Part shown: positions 18,139 through 28,123 of the stretch, in pieces
Numbering within the stretch: position 1 is the stretch's first letter
Layout of the letters: every line of letters starts with the position of its first letter
DNA from: Ectopseudomonas guguanensis
Lineage (GTDB): Bacteria > Pseudomonadota > Gammaproteobacteria > Pseudomonadales > Pseudomonadaceae
Direction: 5' to 3'
NCBI RefSeq assembly: GCF_900104265.1
Contig: NZ_FNJJ01000011.1
Span: forward strand, 1-64,000
DNA length: 64,000 nucleotides
Notes under the pieces: generated by a model
Database searches by the model: none
What the model saw: the letters and a program-made list of their open reading frames with translations, nothing else
What the model was told of the DNA's origin: nothing
Position numbers and translations under genes: made by a program

Positions 18139-18927
18139 TTAGAACCCTAGACTGGACAGCAGGTCGTCGACATCGTCCTGGCTGGAGGCAACGTCATCAC
18201 GCTTATCGGCATGAATCTGCGGACCTTCACCCCGCGATGGTTCTTTTAATTTTTCCTGTTCGGCACGCAGCACTTCATGGTCGTGCTGAATACCGGCGAA
18301 ACGGTCGACCTGGCTGGCCATGAGCACCAGCTTGAGCAGGTTGCTTTCCACTTCGGTCACCAGCTGGGTGACGCGCTTGATCACCTGACCGGTGAGGTCC
18401 TGGTAGTCCTGCGCCAGCAGAATGTCATTGAGATGGCCGGAAAGCTTGGCGCCGTCTCGCTCGCTGCGGGCGAGGAACAGCTCGACGCGCTTGGCCAGCT
18501 CGCGAAAGCCATCGGCACCGATTTCGCGGCGCATGAAGCGGCCCCACTCGACGCTCAGACTCTGCGCTTCGTCGCTCAGATCGTTGACCAGCGGCGCGCT
18601 CTGCTCCACCAGATCCATGGTGCGGTTGGCGGCCTTCTCGGTCATGGTCACGACGTAGTTCAAACGCTCGGTGGCGTCGGCGATCTGCGACAGCTCCTGA
18701 GCATGCGGCATGCGCGGATCGAGCTGAAAGTTGACGATGGCGTTGTGCAGCTCACGGGTCAGCTTGCCGACTTCGTGGTACAGCCCGCGATCACGGACCT
18801 TGTTGAGCTCGTTGATCAGTTGCACCGCGGCGCCGAAGTTGCCTTGTTCGAGGCTGTCGACCAGATCGCGGGCATTGTTTTTCAGGGTCGACTCGAGGTC
18901 ACCCAGCGTGGAGTCATCGTGTTCCAT
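18139..18927 (-). CDS. cheZ: CheY-P phosphatase CheZ
   Basis: A 262-residue helical protein. The catalytic helix LLAQDYQDLTGQVIKRV contains the Asp/Gln pair, and the C-terminal peptide QDDVDDLLSSLGF is the CheY-docking tail. Between cheY and cheA in the same operon. Confidence 0.95.
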   Translation of the reverse strand: MEHDDSTLGDLESTLKNNARDLVDSLEQGNFGAAVQLINELNKVRDRGLYHEVGKLTRELHNAIVNFQLDPRMPHAQELSQIADATERLNYVVTMTEKAANRTMDLVEQSAPLVNDLSDEAQSLSVEWGRFMRREIGADGFRELAKRVELFLARSERDGAKLSGHLNDILLAQDYQDLTGQVIKRVTQLVTEVESNLLKLVLMASQVDRFAGIQHDHEVLRAEQEKLKEPSRGEGPQIHADKRDDVASSQDDVDDLLSSLGF

Positions 18928-18946
18928 AGCACCCTCGCGGCTGGCA

Positions 18947-19321
18947 TCAGCCGTTGACCCGCTCGAAGATCTTCTCGATCTTTTCCTTCAGCACCTGGGC
19001 GGTGAAGGGTTTGACCACGTAGCCATTCACGCCGGCCTGGGCCGCCTCGATGATCTGATCGCGCTTGGCTTCGGCGGTCACCATCAGCACCGGCAGGTGC
19101 TTGAGGCGCTCGTCGGCGCGCACCGCGCGCAGCAGGTCGATGCCGGTCATGCCGGGCATGTTCCAGTCGGTCACCAGAAAGTCGAAGCTGCCGCTCTGCA
19201 GCATCGGCAGCGCCGAGGTGCCGTCGTCGGCTTCCGCGGTGTTGGTGAAACCCAAGTCCCGCAAGAGGTTCTTGATGATCCGTCGCATCGTCGAGAAATC
19301 GTCAACGATGAGGATTTTCAT
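18947..19321 (-). CDS. cheY: Chemotaxis response regulator CheY
   Basis: A 124-residue receiver: [13 protein letters not shown] acidic pocket, [13 protein letters not shown] phosphoacceptor, VTAEA switch Thr and YVVKPFT Lys. It binds FliM to change rotation direction. MKILIVDD is the standard start, but the good GGAGG is 16 bases away and only five bases before an in-frame TTG four codons upstream (19333), so initiation at TTG is possible. Confidence 0.95.
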   Translation of the reverse strand: MKILIVDDFSTMRRIIKNLLRDLGFTNTAEADDGTSALPMLQSGSFDFLVTDWNMPGMTGIDLLRAVRADERLKHLPVLMVTAEAKRDQIIEAAQAGVNGYVVKPFTAQVLKEKIEKIFERVNG

Positions 19322-19420
19322 GTTCTTGTCCAAGTCGACCTCCGTACAGTCCCAAACGTATTGCGCTTGCAACTACGTCCTTTAATCGTGAAACCGTTTC
19401 TGCCTGCGAGTGCGTCGCCT

Positions 19421-20167
19421 TCAGCCGGCGCGCCATTCACTCAGCCGCGAGCGCAAACGCGCCGCGCACTGGCTGTGCAACTGGCTGACACGCGACTCGC
19501 TAACCCCCAGCACTTCACCGATTTCCTTCAAGTTCAGTTCTTCATCGTAATACAGCGCCAGCACCAGACGTTCACGCTCCGGCAAGCCGGCGATGGCATC
19601 GGCCAAGGCCGCCTGGAAGCGTTCGTCTTCGAGGTCCCGCGAAGGTTCGAGGTGGGTTTGCCCGGCGTCTTCGTGCAACCCGCCGTGCTCGCCGTCCTGC
19701 AACAGGTCGTCGAAGCTGAACAGGCGGCTGCCCAAAGTGTCGCCAAGGATGCCGTAGTAATCCTCCAGACTCAATTGGAGTTCGGCCGCAACCTCGTGAT
19801 CTTTAGCGTCGCGTCCGGTTCTGGCTTCGACGGCGCGAATGGCGTCGCTGACCATACGGCTGTTGCGGTGCACCGAACGCGGCGCCCAGTCACCCTTGCG
19901 CACCTCATCGAGCATGGAGCCGCGGATACGAATACCGGCGAAGGTTTCGAAACTGGCACCCTTGCTGGAATCGTATTTGCGCGAGGCTTCGAGCAGGCCG
20001 ATCATGCCGGCCTGAATCAGATCATCGACCTGCACGCTGGCCGGCAGACGTGCCAACAGGTGGTAGGCGATGCGCTTGACCAGTGGCGCGTAGCGCTCGA
20101 TCAGCTGGTGCTGGGAATCCTGCGCCTGAGCCTTGTTGTACATACGAAGTCCAGAGGCTGCTGTCAT
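19421..20167 (-). CDS. fliA: Flagellar sigma factor FliA (sigma-28)
   Basis: A 248-residue sigma-70-family factor. Region 2 (YDSSKGASFETFAGIRIRG, MLDEVRKGDWAPRSVHR) and region 4 (LPERERLVLALYYDEELNLKEIGEVLGVSESRVSQLHSQ) match FliA. It drives late flagellar genes such as fliC, whose promoter in this window is a perfect FliA site. ATG overlaps the fleN stop. Confidence 0.96.
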   Translation of the reverse strand: MTAASGLRMYNKAQAQDSQHQLIERYAPLVKRIAYHLLARLPASVQVDDLIQAGMIGLLEASRKYDSSKGASFETFAGIRIRGSMLDEVRKGDWAPRSVHRNSRMVSDAIRAVEARTGRDAKDHEVAAELQLSLEDYYGILGDTLGSRLFSFDDLLQDGEHGGLHEDAGQTHLEPSRDLEDERFQAALADAIAGLPERERLVLALYYDEELNLKEIGEVLGVSESRVSQLHSQCAARLRSRLSEWRAG

Positions 20168-20994
20168 ACGGCCGAGTCTGCAGTCGGTTGCTGCACCAGA
20201 CGTTCGACGAAAAACTCCAGATGGCCACGGGGATTGGCCGGCAGCGGCCAGGTGTCAACCTTCTGAGCTATCGCCTTGAACGCCAGAGCGCACTTGGATC
20301 GTGGGAAGGCTTCGTAGACTGCGCGCTGTTTCTGCACGGCTTTGCGCACACACTCATCGTAGGGCACGGCACCGACATACTGCAGGGCGACATCGAGGAA
20401 GCGATCCGTCACCTTGGTCAGCTTAGCAAAGAGATTGCGTCCTTCCTGCGGGCTGTGGGCCATGTTGGCCAGGACGCGGAAACGGCTGATGCCGTGGTCG
20501 CGGTTGAGCAACTTGATCAGCGCATAGGCGTCGGTGATCGAAGTGGGCTCGTCGCACACCACCACGAGGATTTCCTGCGCGGCGCGCACGAAGCTGACCA
20601 CCGCATCGCCGATGCCGGCGGCGGTGTCGATCACCAGCACGTCGAGATTTTCGCTGATGTCGCTGAACGCCTGGATCAGGCCGGCGTGCTGCATCGGCGT
20701 GAGGCTGACCATGCTCTGTGTACCGGAGGCGGCCGGCACGATACGGATGCCGCCCGGCCCCTGCAGCAGCACGTCGCGCAGATCGCATTCGCCTGCGATG
20801 ACATCGGCCAGGGTGCGCTTGGGCGTGAGCCCCAGCAGCACGTCGACATTGGCCAGGCCCAGGTCGGCGTCCATCAGCATCACCCGACGGCCAAGATCGG
20901 CCAGGGCCATGGACAGATTCACCGACACATTGGTCTTGCCGACGCCACCCTTGCCGCCGGTCACCGCGATCACCTGTACGGGATGCATACCCAT
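20164..20994 (-). CDS. fleN: Flagellar number regulator FleN (FlhG)
   Basis: A 276-residue MinD/ParA-like ATPase: deviant Walker A TGGKGGVGKTNVS (about 12-24), LMDADLGLANVDVLLGL, VIDTAAGIGDAVVSF. FleN antagonises FleQ and limits the cell to a single polar flagellum. It lies between flhF and fliA, as usual. Confidence 0.95.
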   Translation of the reverse strand: MGMHPVQVIAVTGGKGGVGKTNVSVNLSMALADLGRRVMLMDADLGLANVDVLLGLTPKRTLADVIAGECDLRDVLLQGPGGIRIVPAASGTQSMVSLTPMQHAGLIQAFSDISENLDVLVIDTAAGIGDAVVSFVRAAQEILVVVCDEPTSITDAYALIKLLNRDHGISRFRVLANMAHSPQEGRNLFAKLTKVTDRFLDVALQYVGAVPYDECVRKAVQKQRAVYEAFPRSKCALAFKAIAQKVDTWPLPANPRGHLEFFVERLVQQPTADSAV

Positions 20995-21085
20995 GTTCTC
21001 TTTACACCTTGTCTAACTTCGACTTGGCCCTCAGGCCGTTCACTCTCGCAGCACCTGCGCGAGAGGGTGCAACATTCTCGCCGTT

Positions 21086-22396
21086 TCAGCCGGCTCGTTT
21101 CGCCGGACTGTGGTAGAGGCCGGCGAACATCTGCGCCATGGCCTCCTCGCTCGGCTCCTCGGGAGCCTGCAGACCTACCGCACGGCTGACCAGCTGGTGG
21201 CTGCGCGGCACCTGCAGGTCATCCGGAATGCGCGGCCCGTCCGTCACATAGGCTACCGGCAGTTGCTGGCCTATAGCCAGACCCAAAACCTCGCCCAGGC
21301 TCGCGGCCTCATCCAGTTTCGTCAGTATGCAGCCTGCGAGGCCACAGCGCTTATAACTATGGTAGGCGGCCTTGAGCACTTGGCTCTGACTTGTTGCGGC
21401 CAGGACCAGATAATTCTTCGCCTTGATGCGTGCCGAGGCCAGGCTTTCCAGTTGCAGACGCAGCGCCGGGTCATTGCCCGGCAGGCCGGCGGTATCGACC
21501 AGCACCACGCGCTTCTTGGCCAGCGGCGCCAGCGCCTGTAGCAGGGACTGACCGGGGTCGATCTGGGTCACCGATACGCCAAGAATACGCCCCAGGGTCT
21601 TGAGCTGTTCCTGCGCGCCGATGCGGAAGCTGTCCATGCTCACCAGAGCGACCTGCTGCGCGCCGTACTTAAGCACGTAGCGCGCGGCCAGCTTGGCCAG
21701 GGTGGTGGTCTTGCCCATGCCGGCCGGCCCGACCAGGGCGATCACCCCGCCCTCTTCCAGCGGCTCGACCTTGGGCGTCTTGATCGCGTGCGCCAGGTGC
21801 GCCAGCAGCATGCGCCAGGCCTGGCGCGGCTCGGCGACACCGGCCACCTTGCCCAGCAGCGCCTGCGACAGTTCGGCGGACAGGCCCATGCGCTGCAGGC
21901 GCCGCCACAGATTGGCCTGCTGCGGACGGCGATTCTGCAACTGGCCCCAGGCGATGGAGCCCAGCTGCACTTCGATCAGTTCACGCAGACCGTGCAGCTC
22001 GAAGCGCATGGCGTCCAGCGCGCGTGGGTCGACCGCCGGGGCGGCAGGCGCTGCAGCCTCGACCGGACGCTGCGGCTTGACCGGCGTCGCCGGCAGTTCG
22101 GGGGCCAGCAGCGATTCGTTGGCGAACAGCTGGCGGTCCTTGCCGGCATCCTGCTCGGCACGGGTGGCCAGCTCGGCCTGGGCGCTGGCGATGCGCGCCT
22201 GGGTCTTGCGCAGCTCCGCTTCCAGCGCCGGGTTCGGACGCACCGGCGTCGGTGCCTGGTAATCCAGCGCAGCGGTCAGCTCGACGCCACCGGCGACACG
22301 GCGGTTGCCGATGATCGCGGCGTCGGCGCCCAATTCGTCACGCACCAGTTTCATGGCGGTCCGCATATCGGCGGCGAAGAAGCGTTTGACCTGCAT
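21086..22396 (-). CDS. flhF: Flagellar placement GTPase FlhF
   Basis: A 436-residue SRP-type GTPase: variable basic/Ala/Pro-rich N-terminal half, NG domain with P-loop VGPAGMGKTTTLAKLAARYV (about 227-246), VALVSMDSFRIGAQEQL, VLVDTAGLPG and LTKLDEAASLGEVLGL. It recruits early flagellar components to the pole. Downstream of flhA. Confidence 0.95.
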   Translation of the reverse strand: MQVKRFFAADMRTAMKLVRDELGADAAIIGNRRVAGGVELTAALDYQAPTPVRPNPALEAELRKTQARIASAQAELATRAEQDAGKDRQLFANESLLAPELPATPVKPQRPVEAAAPAAPAVDPRALDAMRFELHGLRELIEVQLGSIAWGQLQNRRPQQANLWRRLQRMGLSAELSQALLGKVAGVAEPRQAWRMLLAHLAHAIKTPKVEPLEEGGVIALVGPAGMGKTTTLAKLAARYVLKYGAQQVALVSMDSFRIGAQEQLKTLGRILGVSVTQIDPGQSLLQALAPLAKKRVVLVDTAGLPGNDPALRLQLESLASARIKAKNYLVLAATSQSQVLKAAYHSYKRCGLAGCILTKLDEAASLGEVLGLAIGQQLPVAYVTDGPRIPDDLQVPRSHQLVSRAVGLQAPEEPSEEAMAQMFAGLYHSPAKRAG

Positions 22397-22407
22397 GACC
22401 CTTTACC

Positions 22408-24537
22408 TCAGTTCTGGCCGACCGTAGCGACTATGGTGACCTGCTTGTTGTCCGGAATTTCCTGGTACGCCAGCACGTGCATGCTGGGTACCGCCAGCCG
22501 CGCGAAGCGCGACAGCATCGCCCGGACCGGTCCGGCCACCAGCAGAATCACCGGCTTGCCGAGCATTTCCTGGCGCTGCGCCGCTTCCACCAGGGAACGC
22601 TGCAGCTTCTCGGCCATGCCAGGTTCGAGGAGGATGCCATCCTCGCTGCCCTGACCGGCCTTCTGCAGGCTATTGAGCAATATCTGTTCCAACCTTGGTT
22701 CGAGGGTGATCACAGGCAGCTCCGGCTCTAGTCCCACGATGCTTTGCACGATGGCGCGGGCCAGCGAGACACGCACCGCGGCAACCATCGCGGCGGGATC
22801 TTGACTCTTTGGCGCGACGTTGGCGATCGCCTCGGCGATGGTGCGGATGTCGCGCACCGGCACCTGCTCCTGCAGCAGCGCCTGCAGCACCTTGAGCAGG
22901 GTCGACAGCGACACCAGCCCCGGCACCAGCTCTTCGGCAAGCTTGGGCGAGCTCTTGGCCAGCAACTGCATGAGCTGCTGCACTTCCTCGTGCCCCAGCA
23001 GCTCGTGGGCATGCTTGTGCAGGATCTGGTTGAGGTGGGTGGCAACCACGGTACTGGCATCGACCACGGTGTAACCGAGCGACTGTGCCTGGTCGCGCTG
23101 GCTGGGGTCGATCCATACCGCCTCCAGGCCGAACGCCGGATCCTTGGCGGCGATGCCGTTGAGCGGGCCGAATACCTGGCCCGGGTTGATCGCCAGCTCA
23201 CGGTCCGGATAGACCTCGGCCTCGGCCACGCTCACGCCCATCAGGGTCAGACGGTAGGCATTGGGCGCCAGGTCGAGGTTGTCGCGGATATGCACCGAGG
23301 GCATGAGAAAGCCCATCTCCTGCGACAGCTTCTTGCGTACACCCTTGATCCGCGCCAGCAACTGCCCGCCCTGATTGCGGTCGACCAGCGGAATCAGGCG
23401 ATAGCCCACTTCCAGACCGACCATGTCCACCGGGGTGACGTCGTCCCAACCCAGCTCCTTGACCTCCTGCGCCTTCTGCGCGGGGATCAGCTCCTGTTGA
23501 CGCTGGACCTCCTTGATTTCGGCTTCCTTGGCCTTGCGATTCTTGTGGGCGATCCAGTAGGCCCCCGCAGCCGCCACCAGCCCGAGGCTGATGAAGGAAA
23601 AGTGCGGCATGCCCGGAACCAGGCCCATGGCGATGAGAATGGCAGCGGCCACGGCCAGCGCGCGCGGCGAGGCGAACATCTGCCGATTGACCTGAGCGCC
23701 CATGTCCTCGGATGTAGAGACGCGGGTCACCATCACCGCAGCGGCGGTGGACAGCAGCAGCGAGGGAATCTGCGCGACCAGGCCATCACCGATGGTCAGC
23801 AGGGTGTAGACCTTGCCGGCATCGGCGAATGCCAGCTGGTGCTGCAGCACACCGATGGCGATACCGCCGATGAGGTTGATGAACAGGATCAGCAGGCCGG
23901 CGATGGCATCGCCGCGCACGAATTTGCTGGCACCGTCCATCGAGCCGTAGAAATCGGCTTCCTGAGCCACTTCCGAACGACGCTTCTTGGCTTCGGCCTG
24001 ATCGATCAGACCGGCGTTGAGGTCGGCGTCGATGGCCATCTGCTTGCCGGGCATGGCATCGAGGGTGAAGCGCGCGCTCACCTCGGAGATACGCCCGGCG
24101 CCCTTGGTGACCACCACGAAGTTGATGATCATGAGGATGGCGAACACCACGATACCGACCACGTAGTTGCCGCCGATCACCACCTCACCGAAGGCCTGGA
24201 TCACCTGCCCCGCCGCGCCATGCCCCTCATGGCCGTTGAGCAGCACGACGCGGGTCGAGGCCACGTTCAGCGCCAGGCGCAGCAAGGTCGCCGCCAGCAG
24301 GATGGTGGGGAAGACGGCGAAGTCCAGCGGCCGCAGCGCGTAGATACTGACCAGCAGCACCACGATCGACAGCGCGATGCTGAAGGTGAACAGCACGTCG
24401 AGCAGGAACGCCGGGATGGGCAGCATGACCATGCCGAGCATGACCAGCAGCAGCAGGGGAATCCCCAGATTGCCGTGACGCAGGCCCGCCAGGTTGCTGC
24501 GGACATCACCGATTAACTGTGCGCGATCTACTGCCAC
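22408..24537 (-). CDS. flhA: Flagellar export gate protein FlhA
   Basis: A 709-residue protein if started at the GTG at 24537, preceded by GGGGTAGGG; an ATG six codons earlier (24555) has no Shine-Dalgarno. The N-terminal half has eight membrane helices with GKQMAIDADLNAGLIDQAEA in the FHIPEP family loop; the cytoplasmic half forms the nonameric ring that docks chaperone-substrate complexes. A consensus-like sigma-54 promoter sits upstream. Confidence 0.95.
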   Translation of the reverse strand: MAVDRAQLIGDVRSNLAGLRHGNLGIPLLLLVMLGMVMLPIPAFLLDVLFTFSIALSIVVLLVSIYALRPLDFAVFPTILLAATLLRLALNVASTRVVLLNGHEGHGAAGQVIQAFGEVVIGGNYVVGIVVFAILMIINFVVVTKGAGRISEVSARFTLDAMPGKQMAIDADLNAGLIDQAEAKKRRSEVAQEADFYGSMDGASKFVRGDAIAGLLILFINLIGGIAIGVLQHQLAFADAGKVYTLLTIGDGLVAQIPSLLLSTAAAVMVTRVSTSEDMGAQVNRQMFASPRALAVAAAILIAMGLVPGMPHFSFISLGLVAAAGAYWIAHKNRKAKEAEIKEVQRQQELIPAQKAQEVKELGWDDVTPVDMVGLEVGYRLIPLVDRNQGGQLLARIKGVRKKLSQEMGFLMPSVHIRDNLDLAPNAYRLTLMGVSVAEAEVYPDRELAINPGQVFGPLNGIAAKDPAFGLEAVWIDPSQRDQAQSLGYTVVDASTVVATHLNQILHKHAHELLGHEEVQQLMQLLAKSSPKLAEELVPGLVSLSTLLKVLQALLQEQVPVRDIRTIAEAIANVAPKSQDPAAMVAAVRVSLARAIVQSIVGLEPELPVITLEPRLEQILLNSLQKAGQGSEDGILLEPGMAEKLQRSLVEAAQRQEMLGKPVILLVAGPVRAMLSRFARLAVPSMHVLAYQEIPDNKQVTIVATVGQN

Positions 24538-24594
24538 GTCCCTACCCCAAGCCATTCAAACTTTTGACGCGAAAATGCGTTTCGAAGGGGTAAT

Positions 24595-24610
24595 GGCAAG
24601 AAGTGTTCCA
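24595..24610 (-). promoter_or_regulatory. Sigma-54 promoter of flhA-flhF-fleN-fliA
   Basis: Minus-strand TGGAACACTTCTTGCC has the invariant GG and GC separated by exactly ten bases and TTGC at -12. It lies 58-73 bases before the GTG start of flhA. FleQ/RpoN control of flhA is established in P. aeruginosa. Confidence 0.7.
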
Positions 24611-24687
24611 GAAAGGTGGCTGCAGGCAAAACGAAAGCCTATGGCGCAGGACTTGATGCTTTAGCCTGAAGCCTGAAGCCGTCGTTC

Positions 24688-25824
24688 TCATCCGTCGCGC
24701 CGCAAGTCCGGCGGAATCGGCAGATCCGGCAGCGGCCCGGGGCGCTTGCCCTTGCCGGCTCGGTACTGGCGCAGCTGGTAGACGTACGCCAGAACCTGGG
24801 CCACCGCCAGGTACAACCCGGCAGGAATTTCCTGGTCCAGTTCGGTGGAGTAGTACACCGCCCGCGCCAGCGCCGGAGACTCCAGCACCATCACCTGATG
24901 CTCCTGGGCGATCTCGCGGATCTTCAACGCCAGGAAGTCGCCGCCCTTGGCCAGCAGCACTGGCGCACTGCCCTTCTCCGGGTCGTACTTGAGCGCCACG
25001 GCGAAGTGCGTCGGGTTGGTGATCACCACGTCGGCCTGCGGCACCGCCTGCATCATGCGTCGCTCGGCCATCTCGCGCTGCAGCTGGCGAATGCGCCCCT
25101 TGACCTCGGGCTTGCCCTCGGTGTCCTTGTATTCGTCGCGCACTTCCTGCTTGGTCATCATCAGCTTCTGCTTGTGACTCCACAGCTGGAACGGCACATC
25201 CACGGCGGCGATCAGGATCAGCCCGCACGACAGCCAGAAAGCGCTCCAGCCGACCACCTTGAGGCTGTGCAGGATGGCCGGCTCGACCGGCTCGTTGGCG
25301 ATCGCCAGCAGATCGTCCTGGTCCAGCGCCAGCACCACCAGCGCCACCGCCAGGATGACCAGGAACTTGGCCAGTGCCTTGACCAGCTCGACCAGGGCCT
25401 GAACCGAGAACATGCGCTTGAGCCCCGCCAGCGGGTTCATCCGGCTGGCCTTGGGCTGCAGCGCCTCGGCGGAAAACAGCCAGCCGCCCAGGGCAATGGG
25501 GCCGGCGATGGAGGCGATGAGTAAGGCGATCAGAAATGGCTGCGTCGCCAGCAATGCCTCCTTGCCCGAGGCCAGCAGGTACAGCGCCATGCTGCGTTCA
25601 CTCATCAGCACGTCGCGTGGCAGGCTGAAATTGCCGCGCATGATGTCCATCAGCACGTTGCCCATGTAGGCGCCGAAGATGATCAGCGCCACGGTACCGG
25701 TGAGGGTCACCGCCAGGGTATTGAGCTCCTTGGAGCGAGCGATCTGGCCTTTCTTGCGCGACTCTTCAAGTCGCTTGCCTGTGGGTTCCTCGCTCTTGTC
25801 GGCGCCGCTCTCGCTTTCAGCCAT
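24688..25824 (-). CDS. flhB: Flagellar export switch protein FlhB
   Basis: A 378-residue protein: charged N-terminus (SGADKSEEPTGKRLEESRKKGQIARSKEL), four membrane helices and cytoplasmic domain with the autocleavage site VVITNPTHFAVALKYD (about 265-280). Switches export from rod/hook to filament substrates. It ends the fliL-fliM-fliN-fliO-fliP-fliQ-fliR-flhB run; a separate FlhB-C-like protein is encoded at 9453-9794. Confidence 0.96.
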   Translation of the reverse strand: MAESESGADKSEEPTGKRLEESRKKGQIARSKELNTLAVTLTGTVALIIFGAYMGNVLMDIMRGNFSLPRDVLMSERSMALYLLASGKEALLATQPFLIALLIASIAGPIALGGWLFSAEALQPKASRMNPLAGLKRMFSVQALVELVKALAKFLVILAVALVVLALDQDDLLAIANEPVEPAILHSLKVVGWSAFWLSCGLILIAAVDVPFQLWSHKQKLMMTKQEVRDEYKDTEGKPEVKGRIRQLQREMAERRMMQAVPQADVVITNPTHFAVALKYDPEKGSAPVLLAKGGDFLALKIREIAQEHQVMVLESPALARAVYYSTELDQEIPAGLYLAVAQVLAYVYQLRQYRAGKGKRPGPLPDLPIPPDLRRDG

Positions 25825-25833
25825 GCTCGCCCC

Positions 25834-26610
25834 TCATCGCGTCAAGGCGAACTCGCCCAACTGCTGCAGGGCGTCGCTGGCCAGCGCCTGGAACAGGCTG
25901 CCGAAATCGGAGAGCCCCACCCAGAAGATCACCAGGCCCAGGGCCAGGGTCAGGGGGAAGCCGATGGAAAAGATGTTCAGCTGCGGCGCGGCCCGAGTCA
26001 TCACGCCGAACGCCAGGTTGATCACCAGCAGCGCGGTGACCATGGGCAGGGTCAGCAACAGCCCGGCGCCGATTACCCAGCCCAGCTTGCCGGCCAGCGC
26101 CCAATAATGATTGACCATCAGTCCCTGCCCTGGCGGCAGGGTCAGGAAGCTCTCCGCGAGGATTTCCAGCACCACCAGATGACCGTTGATGGCGAGAAAC
26201 AGCAGGGTCACCAGCATCAGCATGAACTGGCCGAGCACCGGCACCGACACGCCGTTGGTCGGGTCGACCATGGAGGCGAAGCCCAGGCCCATCTGCATGG
26301 CGATGATCTGCCCCGCAACGGCGAACAGGTGGAAGAACAGCTGCAGAATGAAACCGAACATGGCGCCGATCAGCACCTGCTCGAGGATCAGCATCAGGCT
26401 GCGCAGGCTCAGGGCATCGACCTGCGGCATCGGCGGCAGGGTCGGCACCAGCACCACGCTGATGGCCAGGGCCAGGTAGAGCCGCACCCGGGTCGGCACC
26501 AACTGGGTACCAATGATCGGCATCACCATCAGCATCGCCGCGATACGGAACAACGGCAGCAGGAACTGGGCGACCCAGCCGCTGATCTGCTCGTTGCTCA
26601 ACTCCAGCAT
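25834..26610 (-). CDS. fliR: Flagellar export protein FliR
   Basis: A 258-residue hydrophobic protein of the FliR/SpaR family (about six helices; GLGFASMVDPTNGVSVPVLGQF is conserved). Part of the FliP5Q4R1 export gate. Starts 13 bases after fliQ ends. Confidence 0.95.
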   Translation of the reverse strand: MLELSNEQISGWVAQFLLPLFRIAAMLMVMPIIGTQLVPTRVRLYLALAISVVLVPTLPPMPQVDALSLRSLMLILEQVLIGAMFGFILQLFFHLFAVAGQIIAMQMGLGFASMVDPTNGVSVPVLGQFMLMLVTLLFLAINGHLVVLEILAESFLTLPPGQGLMVNHYWALAGKLGWVIGAGLLLTLPMVTALLVINLAFGVMTRAAPQLNIFSIGFPLTLALGLVIFWVGLSDFGSLFQALASDALQQLGEFALTR

Positions 26611-26623
26611 CGCGCCCTGCCCC

Positions 26624-26893
26624 TCAACCTATGAGGTACGGAATGTTCTGGATCAGGTTCTGGGTGTACTCCATCAGCTGGCTGACCAGCCAGGGGCCGG
26701 CCCAGATCAGGGTGATCAGCATCACCATCAGACGCGGCAGGAAGCTCAGGGTCTGTTCGTTGATCTGCGTGGCCGCCTGGAACATGGCCACGATCAGGCC
26801 CACCACCAGGCTCGGCACCACGGCCAGGCCGACGATCAGCACGATCAGCCAGAGCGCTTCGCGAAACAGGTCAACCGCCACCTCGGGAGTCAT
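26624..26893 (-). CDS. fliQ: Flagellar export protein FliQ
   Basis: An 89-residue protein with two membrane helices (LIVLIVGLAVVPSLVVGLIVAMFQAATQINEQTLSFLPR) at the family's usual length. Component of the export gate, between fliP and fliR. Confidence 0.95.
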   Translation of the reverse strand: MTPEVAVDLFREALWLIVLIVGLAVVPSLVVGLIVAMFQAATQINEQTLSFLPRLMVMLITLIWAGPWLVSQLMEYTQNLIQNIPYLIG

Positions 26894-26904
26894 GGTGAGC
26901 CTCG

Positions 26905-27690
26905 CTATAACGTGCCGAAACTGGCGGCCAGGGTGCCCATGATCAGCGCCCAGCCATCGACCAGGACGAACAGCATGATCTTGAACGGCAGGGAAATGAT
27001 CAGCGGCGACAGCATCATCATGCCCATCGCCATGAGGATACTGGCGACCACCATATCGATGATCAGGAACGGGATGAAGATCATGAAGCCGATCTGGAAC
27101 GCGGTCTTCAGCTCGGACGTGACGAAGGCCGGCACCAGGATGGTCAGCGGCACATCTTCGACACTCGCCAGGTCGGTACGCTTGGACAGTCTTACGAACA
27201 GGGCGAGGTCGCTCTCGCGGGTCTGTGCCAGCATGAAATCGCGGATCGGCCCCTCAGCGCGGGTCAGCGCCTCCTGGGCGATGATCTCCTCGTTGAGGTA
27301 GGGCTGCAGGGCATCGGTGTTAATCCGGTCGAAAATCGGCGCCATGATGAACAGCGTCAGAAACAGCGCCAGGCCCACAAGCATCTGGTTCGATGGCGTC
27401 TGCTGCAGGCCCAGGGCCTGGCGCAGGATGGAAAAGACGATGATGATCCGGGTGAAGCTGGTCATCAGCATGACGAACGCCGGAATGAAACTCAGCGCCG
27501 TCATGATCAGCAGGATCTGCAGGCTGACCGAGTATTCCTGCTGGCCGTCGGCGTCCGTCGACAGGGTGATGGCCGGGATCGACAGCGGGCTGTTGCCCTG
27601 CTGAATCAGCGAGCTGGCGCCAGGCGGGTCTTCGGCGAATGCCAGTGAAGCAGCCAGGCTCAGTACCAGCACCAGCAACAAGCGCAGCAT
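26905..27690 (-). CDS. fliP: Flagellar export protein FliP
   Basis: A 261-residue membrane protein with an N-terminal signal peptide ([19 protein letters not shown]), as known for FliP. The stretches [37 protein letters not shown] and [20 protein letters not shown] are the family signatures. Start overlaps the fliO stop by one base (TGATG). Confidence 0.96.
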   Translation of the reverse strand: MLRLLLVLVLSLAASLAFAEDPPGASSLIQQGNSPLSIPAITLSTDADGQQEYSVSLQILLIMTALSFIPAFVMLMTSFTRIIIVFSILRQALGLQQTPSNQMLVGLALFLTLFIMAPIFDRINTDALQPYLNEEIIAQEALTRAEGPIRDFMLAQTRESDLALFVRLSKRTDLASVEDVPLTILVPAFVTSELKTAFQIGFMIFIPFLIIDMVVASILMAMGMMMLSPLIISLPFKIMLFVLVDGWALIMGTLAASFGTL

Positions 27691-28121
27691 CAGGATTTGT
27701 CCTTCTGATCCTTGCCCAGCAGCTCCATCAGACGCTGGGCGAATTCCGGTGTGGCGGGCTCGGCGTCGGCCAGGTGCACCGGCTCCTTGAGCACATGCAG
27801 GGGCGTGATGCGCCCGGCGGAAAGGCCCAGCAGTATCTGCTCGCTACCCACCTGCACCAGCACCAGGCGATCACGCGGACCCAGCGGCTGCGTGGCCAGC
27901 AACTTGATCACCTGGCCGCCACGTGGCGCCAGTTGCTGCACGCGGCGCAGCAGCCAAGCGAGCAGGAAGATCAGGCCGATGACCAGCAGCAGGCCCAGCA
28001 GCAACTGCCCCAGCTGGCCGGCCACGTCGCTGCCGGCCATGGGCGTGGCGGCCTTGCCCGCAGGCTCGGCGGCCAGCGCTAACCCTGGCAGCGCACACAA
28101 TAACGCGAGGAGTCGAGCCAT
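27690..28121 (-). CDS. fliO: Flagellar assembly protein FliO
   Basis: A 143-residue protein with a signal-peptide-like N-terminus and one membrane helix ([24 protein letters not shown]), then [34 protein letters not shown]. FliO chaperones FliP assembly. Coupled to fliP. Confidence 0.92.
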   Translation of the reverse strand: MARLLALLCALPGLALAAEPAGKAATPMAGSDVAGQLGQLLLGLLLVIGLIFLLAWLLRRVQQLAPRGGQVIKLLATQPLGPRDRLVLVQVGSEQILLGLSAGRITPLHVLKEPVHLADAEPATPEFAQRLMELLGKDQKDKS

Positions 28122-28123
28122 GA

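Noticed and set aside
16060..18150. Plus-strand frame of 696 codons antisense to cheA
   Set aside because: Shadow of cheA.
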